A DNA stretch of 62,123 bases. Origin: Ectocarpus siliculosus (taxonomy: Eukaryota; Sar; Phaeophyceae; Ectocarpales; Ectocarpaceae). The position numbers and the translations under genes were made by a program. Within the stretch, counting starts at the first letter, position 1, and each line of letters opens with the position of its first letter. Of this stretch, positions 1-12,298 are shown piece by piece. The stretch covers positions 425,848-487,970 of the forward strand of contig FN649754.1 in assembly GCA_000310025.1 (NCBI GenBank), read 5' to 3'. The notes beneath the pieces were generated by a model. It ran no database searches. It saw only the letters and a list, made by a program, of their open reading frames with translations, and had not been told where the DNA came from.

Positions 1-2300
1 GGCTCTGCAGCGGCAGCTGCAGCGACCCCGCCGGCGCCGCCGCCGCCGCAGACCGCGGCGGCGCCCCCTCCGTGGCAACCGCTGCCGCCGCTGTCTCGCT
101 GCTGCGGGTCTCCCCGCTTGCGCCGGCGGGCACGTCTCGGGGGCTTGGGGTCCCCGCGGATAGTATCGCTCGTACCCCCCGCCGCCCTTTGCGTGCTGCT
201 TCCGTCTTGTGCTCTCCTGTTGCTTCTTCTTCGCGTTCGGAGTCTTTTCGGGCCGGCTCCGAACCCCGCTGCTGCTGCTGCTGCTGCTGCTGCCGCCGCC
301 GCCGACATGCCGACGTCTCCCGCTGCTGCTGTTTTCGTCGTTGCCGTTGCCCCGACAGCGGAGAAGCCGCCGGACTCTCGAGGGTCTCCAGCGGTGTGTC
401 CGCCGGTGACACCGCCGCCGCCGCCGCAGTTGTAGCCGCCGCCGCCGCCGCCGCCACCGTTTCTACCGGCGCAATCGCTTCTGATCGTCCCACCGCCGCT
501 GCGGTGCCCTCGACCGCAGTGCTGTGGCCCGCAGGGGGTGGGACAAGGGCATCCGCGCCGTCTACGGCATCCGCCGGGGGTGGTCCTTTCCGGGAGGGGG
601 CTGGGCGTAGCCCCGCGGAGTTGACCAGGTCTGGAGCGGCTCTGAAGACGGGGTCCCGTGAGTGCGAGAGGGGGTCCCGTGAGAGGGGGTTCCCGTTGGA
701 AGGGGTCCCGCAAATTGAACCGGGGTGCCATGCATCCAAGAAGGGATCGAGAACATACGTAGGATGAAGAAATTTAGTTTGTGCAAGGCTTATTCAAGAC
801 TCTGAAGAGAGGGGTCCCGTCAATGCGAGAGGTGGTCCCGTGAGAGAGGTTCCCGTAAAAAGGGGTCCCGCCAATTCAAAACTCGTGAATCGGAGAGGGG
901 ATCGAGAACGTAGGATGAAGAAATTTAGTTTGTGCAAGGCTTATTCAAGACTCTGAAGAGAGGGGTCCCGTGAATGCGAGAGGGGGTCCCGTGAACGTAA
1001 AAGAGGGGATCGACAACTAGTTGCCGACGAAGAAACTAAGTGATGCCAGGCTCATAGATGCAACAACCAGCATCAAGCTTATATTTCCCGCACCACTGGG
1101 ACGAGTGTGTAAGGTGCCAGAACCAAGAAGATCATTCTTGACAAAAAAAAAGGTTCCCCTTACAGTAAGTGAAACGGCGGCCGGTGTCCACCTAAGGGCA
1201 ATTTAGCGGTCAAGAGTTTCTGCGCAAGATTGAGCAGTCTACGGTCAGGCGGTGGGAGGCCACACCACCGCACAGACCAAGCGGGATTCAGTGAGCACCT
1301 GATGTCCAGCCACAACTGGTTGTTGGCGAGCGTCATGCAGAACACCTTGTCCCACCGGCTGGGGCTAGAAAAGTCGTGCCCGTTCCACAGAACCTGAAGA
1401 AAAAAGTACCAAATATTTACAGTCTTTTCTGAGACAAGCTTTCAAAAAACTTAGTTCAGGATAGCACCTGAACGTCACCAATTTATCAAAACAAATCCCA
1501 CACTCATTGCAGAAACTCCAAGCACTTCAAGGTGACAGCATTCAGACGGTGGATACGCGAGACCTCTCAAGTTGTTGGCTGAGCTTCGTACAATATCAAA
1601 ACAAAACCCCCAGTCATGAATGTCACCAGTACATCACAACAAACCCCACAGTCATTGTAGACGCCCAAGCACAAGGGTGAGAGCATTCAGAAAGTGCTGG
1701 TGAGGTAGATACGCGGGCCCTCTTTATCACGGCCGAGCTTCGTGCGGTTCTTAACGTGAAGACAACGGCAGCACCACCAGCACCGCCACATCCACGACCT
1801 CCACGACCACCCCCACCAACAATAACAAACAACAGCAGTGAACTCGACAACAATAATAGGGCCAAGCACCTTGCAGGAAAGCTCCGTGGGAGGGGCGGCC
1901 TCCTCCCCCTTCGCCTCGCTGGACGCCGTCCGCGTCACCCCCTCCGGTACCCCCAGGACCGACGCTCTCTTCGGGGGCAACGCGGCTCGGATTATGTTCG
2001 CCTGCAGCCTTTCCAGGCTCACGGCGATGCGGATGGTACCCCTGCTGCTGCCCCACCACGAGCCCCTGAACAAGGACAGGGGTTTGAACGAGAGAGGAGG
2101 GGGGGGGGAGGTCGGGATGAGACCAAGGATGGGTACGTAGGTGGGTACGCAGAGAAGCTGCCACCACGAGCCCCTGAACAAGGGAAGGGATTTGAACGAG
2201 AGAGGAGGGGGGGGGGGTCGGGATGAGACAAAGGGTGGGTAGGTGGGTGGGTACGCAGAGAAGCTGCTGCTCCACCACGAGCCAGCCTCTTATATGAATG

Positions 2301-2341
<41 letters not shown>

Positions 2342-3158
2342 AACGTTTCAGGGCGAGAAGGGGGGGTACGCAGGACGAGTTGTAAAGGTTTCGTACTGGA
2401 GTGTACGCATACTGTACGAGGAAACAAGGAATTTTGCGCTCGGAGGGTCTTCGAGAGCGTTGTGGGCATGGGTGCCCCGGTGGTGGCAACGCCACTAGGC
2501 CCGTCTCTAGAAGAAGGGGCGGCGTCAGCTGTTTCCTCTACGATAGTGTCAATAACAAGGGCGAGCACTCGCAATTCGCTGCGCTTGTACGGGGCCGCTC
2601 ATACCTTGCGCCTCTGAGTTTCAAGCCCCGCAAGGGCTGACTTAACAAAGAACACAAATTGCGCAAATGACGAGACGCGACAAGCATGGCAAACAAAGCG
2701 GCGAACGACAACACAGCAGTGCGTCTCCCTTTGCTCCTGGTCCAGCAATCCGAACAGAGACTTCTTGGATTGGCGGACTAGCTGCACAACAACAACAGCA
2801 GCAGCAGCAATTCTTTACCCAAGAGCTGAACAACAGCAGCAGCAATTCTTTACCCAAGAGCTGAACAGCAACCGCAGCACCAACACTATTGAGCATCACC
2901 CGAGCAAAATCTGGCAGGAGCGACATTTACCACAGCAACACGCAACACCTCAATGCTGAAGCAGCAGCAGCGGCGGCGGCGGCGGCGGTCACAGTCATAC
3001 CCACACACACAATTAACACTATCGACCAGCAGCAGCAGCAGCAGCAGCACCAACGGTAACAAACACAACAATCCCACAACATTTCACCATTGAAATGCAG
3101 CAGCAGCAGCACCAATGGTAACAAACACAACAATCCCACAACATTTCACTATTGAAAT

Positions 3159-3204
<46 letters not shown>

Positions 3205-4170
3205 CAACAGCAACAGCAGCAAAAGCAGCGTGACCGACCTACCTGGGGTCCCTCAGCTTCAGGTCCGCCGGCACCGTGGACGACCCGAGCCCTCTCAGCT
3301 CGCTCGACGAGATGCGGCAGACTCCGATCAACCTGTCCCCTCCGATCACCGCGCCCTGCACCCGCCTCAGCGCTCCCTTTTGGAAGCACCTCGACACGAA
3401 GCTCACGTCGAACAACCGGTCGTCTTGGCGTCGTTTTTTTTTTTTTTTTGTGCGAGCGAAGGGGTTTCGTCAGACGAATGACAACCACGTGAGAATGTGG
3501 ACAGACATGATGGGGCGTCGGGAAAACATGCGGATTCATTTACTCGTTGCCGCGTAGTACTGTTTTTGGCTTTGAAGTAGGACGCATGTCACATGCCAAA
3601 CAGTAGACATGGGTAGTAAATGCAACGCTGCTGCTGCTGTTGCGAATGTTCAGCATGCTCCCGTAACGACCAAGGTTTTGGTCGAAAAATAACTCCCAAT
3701 GAACACACCAGCCACAGAAGTAACAAGAGCAACGGCAACCCCACCTTGGCACAAACACAACCCCAACAACTATCGCAATGGATGTTCGGGCTTGCACTTG
3801 CTCGGCCTCCTTTGTCGATGCTGCCGTCCTCTCTTCTCCCGCCAATCCCACCGTCTCTCACATCGCCGTCTACAGCATACACCAAAACCCCATTCCGCCA
3901 GCACGCCCGCGATATTACAAACCCCGAATAGGTACCATCGGTCGGCACGCCCTCACCAAACAGATCGTTGGGTTTGTTAATGCTCGATCTCCTCTTCTTG
4001 CCGCTGCCGCCGCCGCCGCCGCCGCCGCCGCCGCTTCCACCCCCGCTCGAACCCCCCGCCCCCCCCGCCTCCCCCCCCCCATCCCCCGCCTTCTCGTCTT
4101 CTCGTACGTACTCGTCCCATAGCTCCAGCACCACCTCGTCAACGCCTCCCCTACGCCTGCAAACCCCACA

Positions 4171-4205
<35 letters not shown>

Positions 4206-7200
4206 TGTTGCGAGTCTTGATGGGGGAGGGGTCGTCCAATAATCTGTACCATTCTGGGTACCCCTCCGCTTCGCAGTCCGCGGAGCCCCTTTCGCCGGTA
4301 GCGGCCTCGGCGGAGCACGCTTTCGCGAAAGCGGGGCATGTCACATCACGCACAACAAAAAAACGAAGAAAGCAGCAGTTGGCATCGCCACTGTGTGTTG
4401 AGAACTAGTGTCGGATTGGCTACATCTGTGGCCAACCCCCCCCGAAAAGGAGCAAAACAGGAGCAACAAGGGGGTGGAAAGCGAGAAAAAAGGAATAAAA
4501 AAGGGGGGAAAATAGGGCACAAAAGCGTGGGGGGGGAAACGGAAGACAAAGGGGGGGGGAAGGAAACAAAAAGCGCATCACAGACAATAAAAAAAAAGAA
4601 AGAGAGAAAAAAAATGAATGGACTGACTGACTCACAGCAGCGATTTCTTTCCCCTTGAGGCTCTTGGCGGTTGTCGTCGTCGTCTGGGTTAGACACGTCA
4701 TCTCCGACATCTCCGACGTCTCGCCTGGGAAGGGCTGCGGCGGGCTCGGCGAGGTCTGACCTGATGAGAAAGTTCTGGTTCCACTCCGGCCTCCTCGTAC
4801 CGCGATCGGCCTTCGTACACCCGACCTAGGACACCAAAGTTGTTGTTATTGTTCTTGTTATTGTTCTTGTTGTTGTGGTGGTTGTTATTGTTCTTGTTGT
4901 TGTGGTGGTTGTTATTGTTCTTGTTATTGTTCTTGTTGTTGTGGTGGTTGTTATTGTTCTTGTTATTGTTCTTGTTATTGTTCTTGTTGTTGTGGTGGTT
5001 GTTATTGTTCTTGTTATTGTTCTTGTTATTGTTCTTGTTGTTGTGGTGGTTCTTATTGTTCTTGTTGTTGTGGTGGCTGTTGCAGTTGCTGTTGCTGTTG
5101 TCTTCACATAAAAAATCGTTCCTCCAGGTCACTATTTACTCAACTACCATGTTCTAATATATGCCCATACGGTAACCAGCCCTACATACCCGCCATATTC
5201 AAAGCATAAAACGACTTGAACATTGTATATATATTGCGTCCCCAAACCTGAAAAATACAAAATACCCTAAACAAATGCACAAACAACACCCCAAACCCAA
5301 TATGTATTTCATGGAGACGCCCACGAAATGAATGTGCAGTAATTCTGTGTGTGTTCTATGTGCCAAGGAATTCCACCCACCCATCCGATAACCTGTCCTA
5401 CACAACTCGCCTCATTGCCCGCCGTATGCATGCATATGCCAAGCACAAAACGACTTGAATGTTGTGTCTTTGCCAAGTAATTTCACCCGCCCATCCGTAA
5501 GATAACCCGTCCTACATATCCCGCCGCATTTACCCGCCCTATCTGCATACAAGCATAATATGACTCGAATATTCTATGCTAGCAATCGAGAGTCAAGCAA
5601 TTTCACCCGCCCATCCGGTAGGTAACCCGTCCACATAACCCGCCGTGTTTACCCGCCGTATCTGCATGCATACAAAAGCATAAAAAGACTTGAAAATTCT
5701 ATGCTAGTAATCGAGAGTCAAGCAATTTCACCCGCCCATCCGGTAACCCGTCCTACATAACCCGCCGCATTTACCCGCCATACCTGCATGCATATAAAAG
5801 CATAACATTGACTTGACTATTCTATGTTAGCAAGCGTGAGCCAAGAAATTTCACCCGCCCATCCGTAAGATAACCCGTCCTACATAACCCGCCGCATCGG
5901 ACTGGGTGGTTGTGCAAGCTTTCTTAGCTATAGCATCGACGGCGCTAACCGGCTGACCAATGAAAAGACGTTTGAGTCTCGGTGCGATGGTTCGTCCCAT
6001 TTTTTTTCTGGCGCCAGCGCAGTGCATAACTCGCCCTCTGTAAAGATGGACTCCGACTCTGTAAGATGGCGAATCCCAACGTGTGTCGTGTGTCTTTAGC
6101 ACTAGCATCGACCGGGCAGTGTGCAAGCTTTCTTAGCTAGCATCGACGGCGCTAACCGGCTGACCAATGAAAAGACGTTTGAGTCTCGGTGCGATTGTTC
6201 GTCCCATTTTTTTTCTGGCGCCACTACAATTGTACAGTGCAGTACAGCTGGGGATAGTAGTCTACGCAGCAAAATTGACTAAGCAAAAACATATGGGATA
6301 AAGTATTGAATCCGTGCTTTGGGGTTAGGGTTAGGGTTAGGGTTAGGGTCTGCGTGCCCCCTCCCTATTATTTTTCTATAATAGAAACTCTTAAAATCCT
6401 GCGTAGGCGGTCCGTGGGGACCCCTGAATACGGCGGTCTGAGTGGCGGCCGCCCTATGGAAGGCGAGTGAAATTGGCTGGCATGGACGGAATAATCGGAC
6501 CGCCTACGCAGGATTTCAAAGAGTATCTAGAAAAAGAATAGGGACGGGGCACGCAGACCCTAATCCCTAACCCTAACCCTAACCCCAAAGCACGGATTGA
6601 AAACTTTATCCCATATGTTTGCTTCATCAATATTTGCTGCGTAGACTACTGGAATAATCAAGCTGCTGTGATTGAGTAAGGTGGCTGCCCCGGGTAAGGC
6701 GGTCATTTTCAGAAAAAAGTCCCGGTGTTTACCCCCTCCTGTGTGACCCTGGATGGTTATATTTGTACGAAAAAAATACACTGAAAAGTGTAGTACTCTT
6801 CATACACTGAAGAGTGTGGTACACGTCTCACCACGAAAAATGGGGGGACTGTCGCCAGACATACACGACGACAACCCACACAAGACACAATATCTACTGA
6901 ACAGACTTCAACACATCCCTTTCGACTGAGGTTATATCTCGAACGGGTACAATATTTTATAGTCTGTCTGTGAGGCTATGTTTACTTTCTAACAATATCA
7001 GCCTCCCCAACACCGCCTTGTCTTTCAGGCGTTCGATAATTTGAACCTTCTGTGGGGCGAAGGAACGGATGAGATGATATTCAAATTTTGTGCAGAGGGG
7101 CCTTGACCAATACCACTACTACTACTGCTGCTGCAGATGTTTGACTTCCATATCAGCCGGGGTCACACAGGACGAAGGTCATGCAGCTACAGGAGATTTT

Positions 7201-7429
7201 TTTTCTTCTTCTTAATATGACACAACGAATCCATCTCTATCATAGAAAAGAGTCAGAGACAGATTAGCATTGAATTCATAGCGTCAGAAAAAACTACCTG
7301 TATGTCTACGATTTCCCAGACAGCATATAGGGACATCTCCCCTTTGTATTTTTGAAATGCCCCGTCTTTCCTCCAACCGTGCGCTAAGTGGAATACAATA
7401 TCTGTCGTGTTGAGACACCCACATGTCCA

Positions 7430-7465
<36 letters not shown>

Positions 7466-9339
7466 CAGAGACAGATACATGGAAAACACGCCAATGCCAG
7501 CCTACACTGGTATAGTGTGATGCCACACGAGTGAAGACAGAGATAGAAAACTCACCAACGCTCAGGCTCACGTAGTCTACGCTACTGCTGTAGATGATCT
7601 CTGCAGCCCTCTCTGTGTTGTCTGGTATGTGGTACATTGGCCACCTTGACAACGTTCTGGTCGTGGCTGATACGCGTAGTATACCATAAGGTTGCGAGTC
7701 AGCTCACAGGGTGCGATCGATTTTCAAAGCGTCATTTCTCCTCAACCAGGAGGGTGCGAGCGCAACTGATACTTCTCAGGAAGCTCTCGATGAGATACTT
7801 CCAAAACCGCCCTTTTCGACACCGTGGTAACCTCCTGGTTGTGGAGAAATTCCGCTTTGAAAATCGTCCGCACCCCTGTGCGCTGACTCGCAATCTTACG
7901 GCACTTGAGTACAGGGGCGGAGAGATGGCACTCCCCCCAGACCGTCTTTCAAAGGTCGATTGCTCCACAACCAAGATTGTCTGTACCGTACCGTATACCG
8001 TACCGTGGTATTCCGTAAGAGGCGGAGAGATGGCACTCCCCCCAGACCGTCTTTCAAAGGTCGATTGATTGCTCCACAGCCAAGGGTGTGCGGAAAGAGC
8101 TCGATACATGTACGGAAAGCCCTCGACGACATGTTTCCAAAACTACTGCTGTTGTATGCCTATGCATGCATACGTTACCCGCGCTGTTCGAGGGTGTTCA
8201 ACGAAGACATCCAAACTACGCTGTGCTTCAGCAGTGTACACCATCGCTCAAGAACCTCCCTCACTTTCCACGAAGGCTTGCTTCGTACGGTATGTCCCGC
8301 GAACCCAGCGACTGCTGTTTAGGTTCCTTTTTTTTTTTCTTAATATGACACAACGAATCCATCTCTATCTGAGAAAAGAGTCAAATATAGATAAGCTATG
8401 AATCCATAGCGTCAGACGAAGGCTACCTGTATTTCCACGATTTCCCGAGCAGCACATAGCGAAATCTCCCCTGTGGGTAATAACAGGCTCAACAAGACAG
8501 TTTGGTAGCAGTGAGGAGCACCTGTCAGCAGTATTTACAGGTCAAGTTCTTAATCTTTTCGACTGTTTTTGTTTTTTTGCCTGAACTTCTTTATCTCAAA
8601 GTGGCGGAGCGTACACTGCTGTACAGGCCAAATTGTGGCAGCACAGCCAGTGTTGTATGCATATAGCATAGTAGTCGGAACAAATGCAAACAACACCGGG
8701 GGGCTACAGCAGTACAAATTACAAAGCAGCACAAACTGCAACATGGAAATGGTGCAGTCACTGCTGCTGTTATGTAGTCAAGCGGAGGTTGCAGAAGGGA
8801 GGTGCATGGTCAGCTAAATATAGATACCGCTGTCAAATAGGACAAAAATTCACCCTGTTGGAAAAAGGGCACAAGCTGTTGGGTTTTCAAACAAGCCACC
8901 GTAGTTGTGCCTGTCCGACAGAAACACCAGCATGAAAGCCAGCTCGCCTCAAACCACGTTGTTGCTGGAGCATCCCTGGGAAGCTCCTTACGCGCGTGTT
9001 CTTGGATTGAAGAACCAAAGTGTCGTCGCGATTTCAAAAGGACACACAGCAAAACAGCAAATGGCAATTATTTTCCAGTCAGCAGGCGTGGCAGTCGCCC
9101 CCTCTCCGCGAGGAGTGCTCGCAAGGGTTACAAGGCAATAGGCTCACTTTTTCTCCGTTGAACTTGACCACCACGTAAGGGTCGGGCATGCCCCGGGCTC
9201 GAGCCAACCCCACCGCGCCGGCGGACCTCGGCAATCCCCTCGCGGACACGACGTGAATCCTCAGCAGGGGGATCTCGTCCTCAACGTTCACCTCGTACGA
9301 CCTGCTGGGCGGAAACGGCGGCCGCTTCTTGTAGCTCAT
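1..9339 (-). CDS. C2-domain protein, N-terminal part (3' end beyond the left edge)
   Basis: Seven exons read leftwards: 9148-9339, 4636-4825, 3936-4319, 3243-3423, 1870-2041, 1299-1393 and 1-521 (open to the edge), giving about 578 codons with compatible phases at every junction. The start is the ATG at 9337-9339. Exon 1 gives the first half of a C2 domain (EDEIPLLRIHVVSARGLPRS, then MPDPYVVVKFNGEK). Exon 2 continues it with RRPEWNQNF at residues 76-83. Exon 3 gives VVLELWDEYVRED and NDLFGEG, separated by a Gly-rich loop and preceded by poly-Ser. Exon 4 has GDRLIGVCRIS and exon 5 GTIRIAVSL. Exon 6 (VLWNGHDFSSPSRWDKVF) looks like the start of a second C2-like unit. The last exon is Ala/Gln-rich and probably disordered. 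C2 domains usually bind phospholipids, often with Ca2+; the Asp pattern allows this but does not prove it. Intron 1 is 4.3 kb. The exact 5' border of exon 3 is the least certain. Confidence 0.72.
640..1020. repeat. Tandem repeat of about 155 bp with GGGGTCCCGTGA sub-repeats
   Basis: GGATCGAG..ACGTAGGATGAAGAAATTTA recurs at 744 and 899, followed each time by GAAGAGAGGGGTCCCGTSAA. The 12-bp GGGGTCCCGTGA motif occurs several more times. It lies in the C2-gene intron between the exons at 1-521 and 1299-1393. Confidence 0.8.
2053..2340. repeat. Three copies of a 108-112 bp repeat, then (GA)n
   Basis: Copies start at CCACCACGAGCC (2053, 2161, 2273); the third is truncated and followed by a (GA)n run at about 2305-2339. 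The array begins 12 bp from the 3' splice site of the C2-gene exon 1870-2041. Confidence 0.85.
3165..3225. repeat. CAG repeat tract
   Basis: About 12 uninterrupted CAG units followed by mixed CAA/CAG, in a C2-gene intron. Interspersed shorter CAG tracts at 2793-3120 carry ATTGAAATGCAGCAG direct repeats. Confidence 0.85.
4838..5102. repeat. TTG/TTA/TGG trinucleotide tract
   Basis: Interleaved TTGTTGTGGTGGTTGTTA and TTGTTCTTGTTA segments repeat over 265 bp in higher-order units of 36 to 60 bp. It lies just upstream, in transcription order, of the 3' splice site at 4826 in the C2 gene. Confidence 0.9.
5165..5905. repeat. Tandem array of about 121-bp units
   Basis: About five units contain CAAGCAATTTCACCCGCCCA, TAACCCGTCCTACATAACCC, GCCGCATTTACCCGCC, GCATAAAAAGACTTGAA and TTCTATGCTAGCAA. 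The first, more diverged unit is longer. It is noncoding and in intron 1 of the C2 gene. Confidence 0.85.
5907..6222. repeat. Direct repeat of about 105 bp ending in a T-run
   Basis: Two copies (about 5910-6014 and 6120-6222) share GTGCAAGCTTTCTTAGCT, GACGGCGCTAACCGGCTGAC, CAATGAAAAGACGTTTGAGT and CGTCCCATTTTTTTTCTGGC. They are nearly identical. The GGTTCGTCCC..T8 ending loosely recalls a pol III gene end, but I see no convincing A box. Confidence 0.8.
6256..6650. mobile_element. Foldback element with TTAGGG repeats in both arms
   Basis: The left arm begins AGTAGTCTACGCAGCAAA and the right arm ends with its complement. Both arms continue through CATATGGGATAAAGT, CCGTGCTTTGGGG, four TTAGGG units (6324-6349 and, inverted, 6561-6585), the GTCTGCGTGCCCC region and AATCCTGCGTAGGCGGTCCG. 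Arms are about 150 bp with few mismatches, enclosing a loop of about 85 bp. No protein is encoded and no convincing target-site duplication is seen. A degraded partial copy lies at 34297-34372. Confidence 0.85.
7208..8465. repeat. Dispersed direct repeat of about 125 bp (two copies)
   Basis: The segments 7208-7330 and 8338-8465 share TTAATATGACACAACGAATC, CATCTCTAT..GAGAAAAGAGTC, ATAGCGTCAGA and TACCTGTAT..CTACGATTTCCC. They flank two inverted-repeat elements, as if one insertion complex had been duplicated. Confidence 0.75.
7682..7902. mobile_element. Inverted-repeat element, subfamily with CGCACCC arms
   Basis: TACCATAAGGTTGCGAGTCA, GGGTGCGATCGATTTTCAAA at the left, and TTTGAAAATCGTCCGCACCC, GACTCGCAATCTTACGG at the right. 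It has the same size and plan as the TACCGTA family but a different arm sequence. It lies in intron 1 of the C2 gene and is followed directly by another rearranged pair at 7910-8090 containing a 45-bp direct repeat (GGCGGAGAGATGGCACTCCC). Confidence 0.75.
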
Positions 9340-10178
9340 CTCGTGGCGTGAGCCCCAGCGCGGGGTGTGAGGGAGACACACCACACCCCTGCCTACTGCT
9401 GTGCTATCTGATTTGTGTAGCAACATCAATGGAATCCATGCCGAGAGGGGCGCCGCAGAATAGACGACGGTATGTGATTTCTGACATATGCAACTACAAC
9501 GGAGTATCATTAAGGAATAATATAAACACACACAGAAAGACTACCCATTCGAGATATACCCACAGCAGTCGAACGTTTCCTGTTCATGTGGTGGGTGGTG
9601 GGCGTACTCAATGATGTGCTGTGGTGGCCCGATTTAGCAACCCTCCCAGTGTCAGGAGTGAGTATGGTCGTTGTTCAGGGCAGGTCGCTATTGCCAGTAG
9701 CCGGAATGCAGTGGTGTCACGCTCGATGCACCGGACATGTCGCTTGTAAGAAGACAGGATCGCTAGATCTCTAACTGCTATAAGCGCGATGCGATCTAGT
9801 ACTGTCGGGCGTAGTAACCGTTTCACGTGCATACAGCAGTATGTACGCGGGTTGTCGGCCCAACCAACACGACACACATCTTTCTCGATATCTCTCCACA
9901 TATTGCACGGCTTCCCACAACATGTGTCCATTTAGTGAACTGATGTAGTAGGTGTTGCGGGACTACTGCTGCAGGTTCTCTCTCGAGAAAGAGACAGCGA
10001 TTATTTCGCTTCTTCCTATGCGTCCGCCCGGCCGTTCGGTTTGTTTATTCCTGTGAAAAAGCATTGAAGAAACAGAAGGTAACATAACTGCTACCGTCTA
10101 CACAGGTAAAGCATACGGTTTCTCTCTTACACGCGGTAGGCGTTTCTCGATTGCAATCACTGACTGTTTGGTCCTCCA

Positions 10179-10538
10179 GTGCCCTCGAAGGAAGAGACCG
10201 AGACCAAGGGCGATGCTCCTGCCGCCACGGATACTTCGGAGGAGGCAACCACCGCTGCTTCGGTTATACCGCCGCAGTGGAGGTCTTCGAAGGGGACGGA
10301 TTGGCCGTGGTCAACGCCGTGGAGGAAAAGGTCGTTAGTGCTGGTCAGCTTCCGAAACCTAACCCTGATCCTAGCCCACTTCATGATGTTGGGCGCCACC
10401 CGCTTGATCATCACCTGGATGTACTGTACATGGACACATCGATCGGCTCTCCGTCGGGTTCAAGCCATACGTGTCGCAGAGATTAGGACGCTGAAGGCTA
10501 GTCGACTACGTACGGTGAATCCATCTCTCTATCCATGA
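10179..10538 (+). pseudogene. Possible decayed coding fragment
   Basis: Frame 1 reads PSKEETETKGDAPAATDTSE and continues acidic. The next frame then reads EVFEGDGLAVVNAVEEKVVS, and frame 1 later becomes hydrophobic (LILAHFMMLGATRLIITW). No single frame starts with ATG and reads as a normal protein throughout. Two protein-like stretches in different frames suggest an old frameshifted copy. The minus strand is also open here (IKRVAPNIMKWARIRVRF), so even the strand is unsure. Confidence 0.2.
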
Positions 10539-10729
10539 ACAAGTTTTCGCGGCGTTGAACGTAGAGAAGGTGGTGTGGTAAACGTGCGTGTGCGCGATTT
10601 CGAGGCAGACCCGCTATAACTACGCCACAGTTTCAACCGTGCCCACGGGTAGGCTAGCCTTAAACAAACGTAGCTTCTCGACCTGCTTACCAGGGGAGTC
10701 CGCTTCTGCCCAGTTAAGCGGGGGGAAAC

Positions 10730-11620
10730 CGAAGGGTACTCAGTAATTTTAGGGCCGCCGCCGTGAAAATACCGCCGGTGGGCGTTACCGGTACACGACC
10801 GGTTCACCGCCCTTTTTTTATTTATTGCCAACGCCAAACTCGACACCGCCTATCACCAGAAAATAAACAAACGCCGTAAGGCGCTACCGCCGAGAAATTA
10901 ACGCTTTTCGTTGTTTTGCCACCTTCGACCATGAGCCGTTGCCGCCGAAAAACGAACGCAATAATACCGATACCGCCAAAACAAATACCGTCACACGGCA
11001 CTTTCGCCTGAAAAGTACCGTGATACAAGTACATTACCACTGACGGGAAAGTGACCGATGGGCTGAGTGGGGAGGCGCCTCGTCTCGTCGACTGTGACGC
11101 TAAAGCAACCGTGAAAACCATTACTGGTGAAACTCCACACCAATGCCAGGCAGGTGTACAGGGTTAAACCGGCGGAGAACAGTTGGTATTTCGTTCGGAC
11201 GCTGTATCTTAGCACCTGCCGCCTTGCTTGGTATCGCTTCAATTAACGGTCATATGGCATTCATCGCTACCGTGAACATACCGCCTTTTGGTGGACTGTA
11301 CCGGTGTACCACCAGTTTACCGCTGGTTTCTAGTTTACGGGTTCCGCCAAAGTAGACAGTTACGGTCGAATCATGCACATGCCGCCTACCGCCAGAAAAA
11401 TTCCGCCGTTTTTTTGTTTAACCGCCTCCTCCTAAGGCGTTACCGCCGAAAAACGCAATACCTCCGCCTACCACCAAAACAAATGCCGCCAGGCATACGG
11501 CAATACTATTCAGGTTTTACCGCCTCCACTACTGTCGCTACCGCCAAAAACGCAATAATACCGCCTGCCACCGAAAAAATACCGCCTGATGGCTTCACGG
11601 CCGAAAATGTGTCCGCCTAG
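10730..11620. repeat. ACCGCC / A-run rich degenerate repeat
   Basis: Two blocks (about 10740-10990 and 11370-11600) consist of TACCGCCGAAAAACGCAATA-like words in loose repetition, with sparser copies between them. Composition and periodicity are unlike the flanks. It is noncoding. Confidence 0.65.
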
Positions 11621-12298
11621 GAAAGCGTTACCGAGTGAACGCTTGAAAGAAATCAGATATCCTTCAGGTGACGCCCTACTGGGACACGAGTCGTCCAGGT
11701 ATCTATGGTGAAACCCTGTGACAACGTTGATCACCTCAACAACAACATAGTCTAGTCCATACAAATATGATAGTCCCTAGATAGATGGCTCCATGAAACC
11801 TGTTTGTATGATTGCAGCCCTGGGACATTGATGCTATCCCAGCGCCTTGAAATGTGTGGGCTTGTTGTTGTTGTTGTCTTCAATATTCAAAGCGTTCCGA
11901 TATCTTCTCCGTATCTTCTCACACCACCCGTGTAATGGTCTAAATTGGCAAGCTGGAGAGTAAATACGAACGAACCCCGAGCCTCGTGCAAATAGGGAGA
12001 ATACTGAGTGGTATTGCGTGCTCATGCGGCTGGTATGTAGCCCACGCCTCCCCCCTCTGTTTTCGGCTGGAACCTTTGGCGGGGGGTAATGGCTGCGCGC
12101 GGCAGTACTGCAAGCTCCCCGCGGCCACTTCCGGCTGGTTGACGTGATTCAAAGATGGAAGACGGCTCCAAGACGGTCTGTGCGCCGTGCTCAACATCGC
12201 AGAAGACCTCCCCCACGGCCCGCACCCTCGGTCCTCTTGTTCCAAGGGGTTCTTGCCAGGACCTATTCTTGTTCTCGGGTATGCCTTCATTCTGTCCT

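Larger units (their letters stand above)
9340..12298. other. Intergenic region between two minus-strand genes
   Basis: This 3-kb stretch separates the C2 gene start from the ABC1K stop and contains no complete gene that I can support. It holds several ACAGCAGT/ACTGCTGT motifs (9395, 9562, 9833), a possible decayed coding fragment at 10179-10540, and a long stretch rich in ACCGCC and A-runs (10730-11620). The 3' UTR of ABC1K and the promoter of the C2 gene must lie here. Confidence 0.6.

Noticed and set aside
72-767. 231-codon plus-strand frame at the left edge (Ala/Cys-rich)
   Set aside because: It is GC-rich repeat sequence. The opposite strand gives an exon in phase with the C2 gene and with a more protein-like charged composition.
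6324-6349. True telomere or chromosome end
   Set aside because: Only four TTAGGG units, mirrored in the second arm of an internal foldback, with genes on both sides.
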